Below, piece after piece: positions 15,302 through 22,521 of a stretch of 52,438 bases of DNA (the stretch's first letter is position 1; every line of letters starts with the position of its first letter). Source of the stretch: an uncultured Rickettsiales bacterium. GTDB taxonomy: Bacteria; Pseudomonadota; Alphaproteobacteria; Rs-D84. The notes beneath the pieces are model-generated. The model was not told the DNA's origin. It did not search any database and saw nothing but the letters and a program-made list of their open reading frames with translations. The stretch spans positions 1 to 52,438 of the forward strand of contig URSG01000004.1 in NCBI GenBank assembly GCA_900550565.1. Reading direction: 5' to 3'. Position numbers and translations under genes: made by a program.

Positions 15302-15319
15302 ATATCAAAAGGATAAATT

Positions 15320-15571
15320 ATGATTTACAAATTATACACTGGCGGCCAACCTATATTGGCCTTATTGGAACTGATTGCGGGGATATGCATCCCGGCACTC
15401 ATGTTAGGCGGAGTCATAGAATTGTTCGGACTGGCCGATACGTATGTAGGACAAGATAAAACACTAAGTCTTGTTTTTGGCGCGCTGGGTTTCTTTGCAT
15501 GCATGTTCGTATATCAATACATCGCATATAATTTATTGCCAAAATTACTAAAAACAAAGGACACAAAATGA
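15320..15571 (+). CDS. Small integral membrane protein, 83 residues
   Basis: The protein is not recognised. It has two clear membrane helices: about residues 12-36 (ILALLELIAGICIPALMLGGVI) and 48-70 (LSLVFGALGFFACMFVYQYIA), with a Lys-rich cytoplasmic tail. AAAGGA precedes ATG 15320 at good spacing. It is first in a two-gene unit behind leader RNA copy 2; its stop overlaps the next start by 4 bp (ATGA). Confidence 0.6.
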   Translation: MIYKLYTGGQPILALLELIAGICIPALMLGGVIELFGLADTYVGQDKTLSLVFGALGFFACMFVYQYIAYNLLPKLLKTKDTK

Positions 15572-15924
15572 AAAAGATAATAATTGCGCTGATTATATGT
15601 ATGACCGCTGTAACTGGTTATGCACGCACTATGAGCGTAGAGCAATTTGATAGAGAACACGCAGCATACCAACAAGAACTTTATAAAACCGCCCGCGAGG
15701 CTGGATATGACCCGACATCTAAAAAATCCATCGCGGAGCAATACAAAGCTAAACGATTGACCGAACAGACCATAAAACATCGTCTACAATTACAACAGGA
15801 ATACGAGCGAGAATACAACCGATATATCTGGTTAGAAAAAAACAAATCAATGCTGCTGTTTGCGCTGGCAGCAATCGGTGTTTTATCCATTTTTGTGGCA
15901 AGCCGTTACAAAAAGCATAAATAG
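15568..15924 (+). CDS. Small exported, membrane-anchored coiled-coil protein
   Basis: The 118-residue protein has an N-terminal signal peptide (MKKIIIALIICMTAVTGYA, cleavage after Ala likely), a charged helical region of about 60 residues (EQFDREHAAYQQELY; QLQQEYEREYNRYIW) and a C-terminal membrane helix (MLLFALAAIGVLSIFVA) with a basic tail. It would sit in the inner membrane facing the periplasm. No family is recognised. Translation is coupled to the preceding gene through the ATGA overlap, so the two proteins may form a complex. Confidence 0.6.
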   Translation: MKKIIIALIICMTAVTGYARTMSVEQFDREHAAYQQELYKTAREAGYDPTSKKSIAEQYKAKRLTEQTIKHRLQLQQEYEREYNRYIWLEKNKSMLLFALAAIGVLSIFVASRYKKHK

Positions 15925-15981
15925 GTCAATATGGCAATATTTTAAGGCTGTCTAACGATTTTCCAAACGAGAATTCTTTAA

Positions 15982-16055
15982 TGGTGCCCTAAGCAAGAAT
16001 CGGACTTGCGACTCGTCCTTACCAAGGACGTGTTTTACCACTAGACTATTAGGGC
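15982..16055 (-). tRNA. tRNA-Thr (anticodon GGT), unusual arms
   Basis: Acceptor GCCCTAA/TTAGGGC, discriminator A, encoded CCA (15984-15982). The anticodon stem CGTCC/GGACG surrounds TTGGTAA, so the anticodon is GGT and reads ACC/ACT. G1-C72, C2-G71 and G35-U36 fit threonine identity. Two oddities: the D stem contains a C-A mismatch (12-23), and the T loop reads TCCGATT with C at the normally invariant position 55. It has its own promoter (16076-16103). It borders the AT-rich accessory block on its 3' side. Confidence 0.88.
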
Positions 16056-16075
16056 AACTTTACCATTGCCCCGCA

Positions 16076-16103
16076 ATTATACGGTATTGCACCTAAAAAT
16101 CAA
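16076..16103 (-). promoter_or_regulatory. Promoter of tRNA-Thr
   Basis: On the minus strand, TTGATT (16103-16098), 16-bp spacer, TATAAT (16081-16076). Confidence 0.7.
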
Positions 16104-16162
16104 GAATAAAAAAACACACATGTCGCAGGTGAAATCCGGCGTCCCTGGTGTCACAATTACCA

Positions 16163-16196
16163 AAAATTAAACCCCGATACAAATCGGGGTTGAATT
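16163..16196 (-). terminator. Intrinsic terminator of tRNA-Met
   Basis: On the minus strand, AACCCCGAT/ATCGGGGTT (16191-16170) then TAATTTTTG. It starts a few bases after the CCA end. Confidence 0.85.
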
Positions 16197-16198
16197 TT

Positions 16199-16275
16199 TG
16201 GTAGCGGGAGAGGGACTTGAACCCCCGACACGTGGATTATGATTCCACTGCTCTAACCAGCTGAGCTATCCCGCC
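16199..16275 (-). tRNA. Elongator tRNA-Met (anticodon CAT)
   Basis: 77 nt with encoded CCA. Acceptor GGCGGGA/TCCCGCT, discriminator A; D arm AGCTCAGCTGGTTAGAGCA; anticodon stem GTGGA/TCCAC around ATCATAA; T arm GGGGGTTCAAGTCCCTC. The paired first base and absence of the three G-C pairs of initiators mark it as an elongator; a tRNA-Ile with lysidine-modified CAT is less likely from the acceptor stem. Confidence 0.93.
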
Positions 16276-16285
16276 AATGCGACGC

Positions 16286-16313
16286 ATTATAACAGACTTT
16301 TTCCCGATTGCAA
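16286..16313 (-). promoter_or_regulatory. Promoter of tRNA-Met
   Basis: On the minus strand, TTGCAA (16313-16308), 16-bp spacer, TATAAT (16291-16286). Confidence 0.72.
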
Positions 16314-16422
16314 GAAACAAATAACGCCACCAAAGGCAAAGAAATCGTTCCTGTTGAAAAATCGTTATGTTTTTTAATAAATTCATTTGAATAATGGCTG
16401 AAAATAGTGTATCATTATGCGC

Positions 16423-16980
16423 ATGAAAAAAATCGCATTATTTTTATCCACGTTATTATTTGCGACCAACGCTATGGCCGACCAGAACGTGTTTTTTGGC
16501 AAATATGAAAATCAAATTGCATTTCATCTTGGCCAGGGCATAGACAGTGGTTTCTTGGTTCCGCCACCTGCGCGTCCGGTGCCGTTTTATATGTTGCACA
16601 TCCAGTATTCCCAGCCGACGACGTTTTTTCGCCTTCCTGCGCGCCAGTCATTAAATATCGGCCAGACGTTGGGTTTTGGTAAAAAATACGGTTGGAATTG
16701 GGAAAAATACACAATTCCAATGGTATTTATCAGCGAAGACGTTGTGTTATTCAGTGGCAAAAAATGGTATTATGCCAATGGCATTGGCGTTGGCCTGCAG
16801 GCGCAACAGAACGAACGTCTGGGGGCAAAGTTATTATTTCAATGGAAAATGATTGGCGGATATAAATTAAACGACCGCACAAACATTGAATTATTTATGC
16901 AGCATTTTTCTAATGCCAACACCGCCAAGGCCAATTATTCATACGCATTTTACGGTCTGGGCATTACGTATAATTTCTGA
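16423..16980 (+). CDS. PagL-like outer-membrane beta-barrel (putative lipid A 3-O-deacylase)
   Basis: The 185-residue exported protein has a signal peptide ending NAMA, then alternating amphipathic strands and a terminal Phe (…YGLGITYNF), typical of an outer-membrane barrel. Near the end QHFSNA matches the PagL His-x-Ser active-site motif. PagL removes the 3-O acyl chain of lipid A. However, the catalytic Glu that follows in PagL is not evident (NTAKANYSYAF instead), so activity is uncertain. ATG 16417 is an alternative two codons upstream. TTGAAT-17-TATCAT (16387-16415) would start transcription almost at the ATG, so the mRNA may be nearly leaderless. Confidence 0.68.
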   Translation: MKKIALFLSTLLFATNAMADQNVFFGKYENQIAFHLGQGIDSGFLVPPPARPVPFYMLHIQYSQPTTFFRLPARQSLNIGQTLGFGKKYGWNWEKYTIPMVFISEDVVLFSGKKWYYANGIGVGLQAQQNERLGAKLLFQWKMIGGYKLNDRTNIELFMQHFSNANTAKANYSYAFYGLGITYNF

Positions 16981-16990
16981 GAGCGCAGAT

Positions 16991-17022
16991 AAAAAAACCA
17001 CCGGCAAATGCCGGTGTTTTTT
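16991..17022. terminator. Bidirectional terminator between the PagL-like gene and ung
   Basis: CACCGGC/GCCGGTG type stem (16999-17016) with A-run upstream and T-run downstream; it serves both convergent genes and overlaps the ung stop codon. Confidence 0.85.
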
Positions 17023-17683
17023 ACCACTCTATCGGTGTTTTGCCATGCTGAATTAAATACTGGTTCGCGCGCGAAAAATGATGATTGCCAAAAAATCCAC
17101 GATACGCCGACAGTGGTGACGGGTGCGCTGATTTCAAAATCAGATTACGCGCCGGGTCAACAAATTCCGCCTTGCGCTGGGCGGACGCGCCCCACAACAT
17201 ATAAACAATATTATCCCGGTGTGCAACCGCACGAATAACCGCGTCTGTAAATTGTTCCCAACCGTGGCCTGCGTGTGATGCCGCACGATGTGCCGCCACC
17301 GTCAATGTTGAATTTAACAGCAATACCCCCTGGCGCGCCCAGGCGGTTAAATCGCCGTGTGTCGCACTGGGCCGCCCCAGGTCAGATTCAATTTCACGAT
17401 AAATATTTACCAGACTGGGTGGCACAGGTGTCGGTGGCAAAACCGAAAAACACAACCCGTGTGCCTGGCCCGGTTCGTGATATGGGTCTTGGCCGATAAT
17501 CACAACCTTGACATCTGGCAACGGGCATAAATTAAACGCATTAAATATATTTTTTGGTTCGGGGAAAACCTGGTGTCCAGACAGATATTGCGCACGAACA
17601 AAATCCGTCAATTTGATAAAATAATCTTTGTCAAATTCGTCGGCCAATGCCGTTTTCCACGATTCTTGTATTTTTATATTCAT
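17021..17683 (-). CDS. ung: Uracil-DNA glycosylase
   Basis: Family 1 UDG removes uracil from DNA as the first step of base excision repair. The 220-residue protein has the water-activating motif GQDPYH, the FNAF stretch before it, LLLNSTLTV, and the DNA-intercalation loop HPSPLSAYRGF. The start is ATG 17681-17683, which overlaps the stop of the upstream glycosylase (ATGA) and gives a family-like N-terminus; an ATG 11 codons earlier lies inside the upstream gene. The pair appears translationally coupled and forms a small DNA-repair operon. Confidence 0.96.
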   Translation of the reverse strand: MNIKIQESWKTALADEFDKDYFIKLTDFVRAQYLSGHQVFPEPKNIFNAFNLCPLPDVKVVIIGQDPYHEPGQAHGLCFSVLPPTPVPPSLVNIYREIESDLGRPSATHGDLTAWARQGVLLLNSTLTVAAHRAASHAGHGWEQFTDAVIRAVAHRDNIVYMLWGASAQRKAEFVDPARNLILKSAHPSPLSAYRGFFGNHHFSRANQYLIQHGKTPIEW

Positions 17684-18342
17684 AGTTTTATCAATCCTGT
17701 TTGCAAAGATTTCCATAACACCACATCAATATATCCACGTGGCAACCCCGTCACAGCGCACAAATGGTCAAACATTTTATCGCACGCCGCGCGAACATCG
17801 CAATTTAATTTACCATTATCAACCAACGCGCACAACGCTGTGTTTCCGCTGTATCGCACCCCCAGTCGTTGAATCCAGATATCGTATTTTACAACATCTT
17901 CGCCCAGGTTTCGCGCCAAATGATTTGCGGTAATTTTTCCAATATGTGGCAACCCAGATAAAAAATTCAACCGCGAATTTGTATCAGATAATTTATAGTA
18001 TTCTGAACATATTTCATCGCGCATTTCCCAAATTTTACAAATCGCCGCGATTTTATTTTTATTATGAAAAATTGAAAACAGATAATCAAAATCTGCACCA
18101 CGCGCACGCAGTGCAGACATTATTTTTTCGTGAATATTCTTGGCTGTTTTTTGCGAAAAGCCACCGGCCAAGATAACATAGGCGCAATTTTCCGCAAACG
18201 CGTCCGGCGTGCAAACACGCCGCTGTGACAGATTATCGCGTATTTCATCAAACGATTGTGCATCGCTGTCCGCGCCCATCGCGCGCAATTTTTTATCCAA
18301 CCCAAAGAACCATTCAGCCGTAAAAATATTGACGATGCACAT
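17680..18342 (-). CDS. HhH-GPD superfamily DNA glycosylase (probably monofunctional)
   Basis: The 220-residue protein has a helix-hairpin-helix, LPHIGKITANHLARNLG, followed 10 residues later by KYDIWIQRL, which carries the catalytic Asp of the HhH-GPD fold. The usual endonuclease III/OGG1 lyase Lys position is Ile here (GKITAN versus GRKTAN), so beta-lyase activity may be missing. There is no C-terminal 4Fe-4S cysteine cluster. Substrate cannot be deduced; alkylated or oxidised bases are typical. It overlaps ung by 4 bp and lies 4 bp from the gyrB stop, so it may be read from the gyrB transcript. A bona fide nth is at 48695-49351. Confidence 0.75.
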   Translation of the reverse strand: MCIVNIFTAEWFFGLDKKLRAMGADSDAQSFDEIRDNLSQRRVCTPDAFAENCAYVILAGGFSQKTAKNIHEKIMSALRARGADFDYLFSIFHNKNKIAAICKIWEMRDEICSEYYKLSDTNSRLNFLSGLPHIGKITANHLARNLGEDVVKYDIWIQRLGVRYSGNTALCALVDNGKLNCDVRAACDKMFDHLCAVTGLPRGYIDVVLWKSLQTGLIKL

Positions 18343-18346
18343 ATTA

Positions 18347-20746
18347 TTAAACGTCCAAATTCGCCGACAATGCGTTATCTACGATAAAGTCACGACGCGG
18401 TTCAACAACGTCGCCCATCAGCATAGATATAACTTCGTCTGCTTGGGACGCGTCATTGATTTTAACCTGGAACAAACTGCGGTTATTTGGATCCATTGTT
18501 GTTTCCCACAACTGTTCGGCGTTCATTTCACCCAAACCTTTGTATCGTTGAATCTTTAACCCGTTTTTCGCGTATTCAAATGCCGTGTTCAACAGGTTCA
18601 ATGCACCCCAAATCTTTTGCGACTTTGCCTTGACGCGCAACGTGCACGGGTGGATAAATATTTCCATCAGTTCGTTGCGACCGTCCATTCGCAACCACGC
18701 GCGAATTTCTGGCGAATTGATTTTTTCACGTGGCAAAACGTATGTTTCTGTGACGCTGCGCAATGTGCGTGTGATTGTGATACCCGACGCATCACCAGAC
18801 ACGTGCCAACCACGTTCAAATTCCAGTTCTTGGGCGTCCAACAGTTTTTGTGTTGTTGCAAACGCATCGGCGGTTTCATTATCAAACACCCCGTTCAATG
18901 CCAAGGCTTCAATAAACCGCAACGGCACAACGTGTCCCAATGCCTGCAATGTATTTTGCATATTCAGAATCAATGTCAGCAAACGCTTTAAGTCTGCGCC
19001 TGAAATCTGTGTCCCAGAAAACGTTTCAATGATACCATCTGTCGCCAACTGGTCCATCAGATAGTCGTCCATTTCGCGTTCGTTTTGCAGATATAATTGC
19101 TGTTTTCCACGCGTCACACCGTAAAGTGGCGGTTTTGCAACATAGATGTATCCGCGTTCAATCGCCTCGGGCATATAGCGGAAAAAGAACGTCATCAACA
19201 ACGTCTGAATATGTTGTCCGTCAACATCAGCATCGGTCATAATAATAACTTTGTGATAGCGCATTTTTTCAATATCAAAATCGTCTTTGCCGATACCTGC
19301 ACCCATTGTTGTAATCAATGCCCCGATTGTATCTGACCCCAACATTTTATCAAAACGCACACGTTCAACGTTCAAGATTTTACCACGCAACGGCAAAATA
19401 GCCTGGGTTTTACGGTCACGTCCCTGCTTTGCCGTACCACCAGCCGAGTCCCCCTCAACTATGAACAATTCACATTTTGCTGGGTCGCGTTCACTGCAAT
19501 TTGCCAATTTGCCTGGCAGACCGCCCAATTCAGGCCCTGTTTTCTTGCGCGATAATTCACGCGCCTTGCGTGCAGCCTCGCGCGCGGTGGCGGCCTCTAT
19601 AATCTTGTCTATTATCAACTTTGCAATCGCTGGATTTTCGTCCAAGAATTCATACAGCAATTCAGATACTGTATTTTCAACCAGTGGACGAACCTCGCTG
19701 GATACCAGTTTATCTTTGGTCTGGGAACCAAATTTTGGGTCTGGGATTTTCACACTGACGATACTGGTCAAGCCTTCGCGGAAATCTTCGCCCGACAGAC
19801 TGATGTCTTTTTTTGTCACCTTTTCGCCAATGTATTTATTGATTGCACGTGTCAGACCCGCGCGAAAACCGGCCAGGTGCGTTCCCCCGTCACGGTTTGG
19901 AATATTATTGGTAAAGCACAACGATGTTTCTGTATATGCCGTTGTCCATTGCAGAACAATTTCAATATATGTTTCATCAATCTGTTTGATAATGTGAATT
20001 GGTTCACGATTCAGCAATTCTTTGGATTTGTCCAGATACGTTGCAAAACCCTTTAACCCATCAACCGAATGAAATTCGCGTGTCTTTTTTTCTGGGCCAC
20101 GCAAATCTTCCAGAATAATTTTTACGTTTGCGTTCAGATATGACTGTTCACGCAACCAGGTTTCCATTGTGTCAAAATTAAACACAGTACCTGTAAATGT
20201 TTCTGGCGACGGCAAGAACGTGACCTCGGTCCCGTGTTCGTGATGTGTTTTGTTTTCAACAATCTTTAAATCAGACGTCGGCACACCATCGGCAAACGTC
20301 ATAATTGCTTCTTTGTCGCCACGCCATACGCGCACTTCTAGCCACGTGGACAGCGCATTTACAACCGACACACCCACACCATGCAGACCGCCAGATACCT
20401 TGTACGCGCCATTGTTTTCGTTATCAAATTTACCACCTGCGTGCAGTTCGCACATAATCAGTTCCAGCGCACTACGTCCAGTTTCGTGATTTATATCAAA
20501 CGGCATACCACGACCATTATCGCGAATTGTCGCCGACCCGTCTGCGTTTAATGAAACATATACTGTATCTGCATAACCGGCCATCGCCTCGTCAATAGAG
20601 TTATTGACAACTTCGTAAATCATATGATGCAGACCAGAACCGCCCTCGCCTACGTCACCGATGTACATTCCAGGGCGTTTTTTTACCGCTTCCAGTCCTT
20701 TTAAAACCTTGATTGAATCACCAGTATATTCATTATTTACAGACAT
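18347..20746 (-). CDS. gyrB: DNA gyrase subunit B
   Basis: GyrB supplies the ATPase and TOPRIM functions of gyrase, which introduces negative supercoils. The 799-residue length, the C-terminal tail (QRYKGLGEMNAEQLWETTMDP; GDVVEPRRDFI) and the insert after TOPRIM fit GyrB rather than ParE. ATP-site motifs are NNSIDEA, DNGRGMP and GGLHGVGVSVVNA; TOPRIM motifs are EGDSAGG and TDADVDG. The start at 20744-20746 has AGAAAGGA upstream; an open frame continues to 20833 but lacks support. recF/dnaN do not flank it. It is divergent from the RusA-like gene. Confidence 0.97.
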   Translation of the reverse strand: MSVNNEYTGDSIKVLKGLEAVKKRPGMYIGDVGEGGSGLHHMIYEVVNNSIDEAMAGYADTVYVSLNADGSATIRDNGRGMPFDINHETGRSALELIMCELHAGGKFDNENNGAYKVSGGLHGVGVSVVNALSTWLEVRVWRGDKEAIMTFADGVPTSDLKIVENKTHHEHGTEVTFLPSPETFTGTVFNFDTMETWLREQSYLNANVKIILEDLRGPEKKTREFHSVDGLKGFATYLDKSKELLNREPIHIIKQIDETYIEIVLQWTTAYTETSLCFTNNIPNRDGGTHLAGFRAGLTRAINKYIGEKVTKKDISLSGEDFREGLTSIVSVKIPDPKFGSQTKDKLVSSEVRPLVENTVSELLYEFLDENPAIAKLIIDKIIEAATAREAARKARELSRKKTGPELGGLPGKLANCSERDPAKCELFIVEGDSAGGTAKQGRDRKTQAILPLRGKILNVERVRFDKMLGSDTIGALITTMGAGIGKDDFDIEKMRYHKVIIMTDADVDGQHIQTLLMTFFFRYMPEAIERGYIYVAKPPLYGVTRGKQQLYLQNEREMDDYLMDQLATDGIIETFSGTQISGADLKRLLTLILNMQNTLQALGHVVPLRFIEALALNGVFDNETADAFATTQKLLDAQELEFERGWHVSGDASGITITRTLRSVTETYVLPREKINSPEIRAWLRMDGRNELMEIFIHPCTLRVKAKSQKIWGALNLLNTAFEYAKNGLKIQRYKGLGEMNAEQLWETTMDPNNRSLFQVKINDASQADEVISMLMGDVVEPRRDFIVDNALSANLDV

Positions 20747-20790
20747 ATAATTTCCTTTCTTTTTTCTATGTAAAAAATAGCAATTTCTGG

Positions 20791-20796
20791 TATAAT
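20791..20796 (+). promoter_or_regulatory. -10 element of the RusA-like gene
   Basis: TATAAT 36 bp before ATG 20832, with no clear -35. AAGGAAAC is the ribosome site. The gyrB promoter must lie in the same 85-bp divergent spacer. Confidence 0.45.
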
Positions 20797-20831
20797 TATC
20801 AAGAAAAAAGGACAAAGCACAAGGAAACAAC

Positions 20832-21401
20832 ATGAAATTTAAGTTATTGTATTTTGGGGATATTCTGACAAACCCAAAAAAACGTTCGCATCACATCGCA
20901 GATATTCGTATGCAATTTCACCCACAACTGAAAAAACTGGTGGAACACCAGCCGTGGAATAATCTGACCCAGTATATGTTGCCAACCGCAACAAAAAGCC
21001 CGATTTCTACGCGTCACGTGGGCGGAATTGATTGGAATCCGATTATTACACCAAACCTGAAATTACTGGCAGAAATTGATATCCAGATGATGCACCCTGA
21101 AATTGTGGGTGTTCCGCGTCGCGATATTGATAACCGCGTAAAAACGTTGCTGGACGGCCTGCGCTGTCCCCAGAATGAACACGAGGTTGGCGAAAACACA
21201 CCGCGCGATATTGGCCCAATTTACACACTGTTAGACGACGACCATTTAATAACAAAATTGTCCGTCAACACCAGCCACTTGCTGGGCACAGACCTGTTTA
21301 GCGAACACATTCCTAAAACACCTGACGCCGTATTTATACTGTTGGACGTCAACGTCCGTGTTGCCGAAGGAAACCTGGAAAACTTGCCATTTATGGTATA
21401 A
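20832..21401 (+). CDS. RusA-like fold protein (putative Holliday-junction resolvase relative)
   Basis: The 189-residue protein contains RRDIDNRVKTLLDGLR followed about 30 residues later by LLDDDHLITKLSV. This resembles the RusA pattern DlDN..K..lDaL … DD..i, whose Asp residues bind metal in the resolvase. The N-terminal half (LLYFGDILTN…) and the spacing differ from phage RusA, so it may be a diverged family member with another role. Clear Shine-Dalgarno AAGGAAA. It is divergent from gyrB and closed by its own terminator, so it is monocistronic. Codon use is like core genes. Confidence 0.55.
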   Translation: MKFKLLYFGDILTNPKKRSHHIADIRMQFHPQLKKLVEHQPWNNLTQYMLPTATKSPISTRHVGGIDWNPIITPNLKLLAEIDIQMMHPEIVGVPRRDIDNRVKTLLDGLRCPQNEHEVGENTPRDIGPIYTLLDDDHLITKLSVNTSHLLGTDLFSEHIPKTPDAVFILLDVNVRVAEGNLENLPFMV

Positions 21402-21430
21402 AAAATCGCCCCAACGGGCGATTTTTTTTA
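21401..21430. terminator. Bidirectional terminator
   Basis: AAAAATCGCCC/GGGCGATTTTTT hairpin with T-runs on both strands; shared by the RusA-like gene and the convergent pil genes. Confidence 0.88.
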
Positions 21431-21444
21431 TAAACACAAACCTA

Positions 21445-22518
21445 TTATGATAATGCGGCGGTGATTTGGTCTTGCATCTGGAACGTCCCCAGAACAACCC
21501 ACGCAATAACCGCAGATACCAACAAAATACCAATACTGTTCATTACATTTGATATTGATTCCATTTTGCGCACAGATTCATCAAGATAATCATTTGCAAC
21601 ACGGGATAAATTTTCATCAAAACCGTTCATATCTGCATAGATTGCCAAATCGCCAATCATTTCAGAATTCGGGAAACCGCGCCCAGTATTTGCCAACGCC
21701 ACGCCTAAATTATCACCATTGGCGATATAGTGCAACGTGTCGTTCAATATCGTCCGCAGATACCGATTTGAACCATCGGCCAACATACGCATTGCATCTG
21801 GGATTGTAATGCCGGCAGCAACCATGGACGACAAACTCATCAGCCAGTCAACAGACAACTGAATTTTATACACATTCCACGGTGGTAATTTATCAAAATA
21901 TTTACGCAGATTTCCCGTCCAATTTGCCAAACTGGCCCAGATAATGCCACCAAGCGCGGCAAAACCAATCACAAACGCATACCAATACTGTCCGGCAAAT
22001 TCAGACAACCATATCAGTGATGACGCCGCAGACTGCCACACCATTGTTGGGCCTGCAACCTCGGCCAATGGTGGCACCAGATATAAACCAACCATAATGA
22101 TAATCAAAAACGTCAGTGCCAACAAAAACAACGGATATGCAACCGCAGATATCATCGCGCGCTTTATCCGTTGTGTTCCATCAACAACACGCGTAACATT
22201 TTCCAGCGCAACAACCAAATTAGATAAATTCCCAGACGTCACCAACAACGATTCTTCCAGTGGAACCCAACCACGGGTTGCGTCTGAAAAACTCATACCG
22301 CGTTCCAGATTTTTCTGAAATTCACGCATCACGATTGCAAACGGCTCGTTTGGATTGCGGCCATTTTTAGATTCCACCATTTCCAATCGCCCCAGCGCGT
22401 CCATCAACGTAAAATCATTACGCAACAGTGACGCCAACTTGCGCGCGGTGGCCATACGTTTTTCAGTATTTAATCTGAAAGCAATTTTGGCATATAATTT
22501 GTCCAGTCTGGTTGTCAT
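21445..22518 (-). CDS. pilR: PilR/GspF-type inner-membrane platform protein of a type IVb pilus-like system
   Basis: The platform protein couples the cytoplasmic ATPase to pilin assembly. The 357-residue protein has two GspF repeats and three hydrophobic segments: AVAYPLFLLALTFLIIIMVG, the WYAFVIGFAALGGIIWASL stretch, and a C-terminal helix (SIGILLVSAVIAWVVLGTF). 'LERGMSFSDA' and the second-repeat 'LMSLSSMVAAGITIPDAM' are the typical cytoplasmic domain motifs. It is last in the pilO-pilP-pilQ-pilR order, which matches the thin-pilus clusters of R64-like plasmids. It begins 3 bp after the ATPase gene stop. Confidence 0.82.
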   Translation of the reverse strand: MTTRLDKLYAKIAFRLNTEKRMATARKLASLLRNDFTLMDALGRLEMVESKNGRNPNEPFAIVMREFQKNLERGMSFSDATRGWVPLEESLLVTSGNLSNLVVALENVTRVVDGTQRIKRAMISAVAYPLFLLALTFLIIIMVGLYLVPPLAEVAGPTMVWQSAASSLIWLSEFAGQYWYAFVIGFAALGGIIWASLANWTGNLRKYFDKLPPWNVYKIQLSVDWLMSLSSMVAAGITIPDAMRMLADGSNRYLRTILNDTLHYIANGDNLGVALANTGRGFPNSEMIGDLAIYADMNGFDENLSRVANDYLDESVRKMESISNVMNSIGILLVSAVIAWVVLGTFQMQDQITAALS

Positions 22519-22521
22519 ACC

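Noticed and set aside
15982..16055. Island attachment site at the tRNA-Thr 3' end
   Set aside because: I searched by eye for a duplicate of the tRNA 3' end near 10100-10620 and found none, so the island idea rests on composition and position only.
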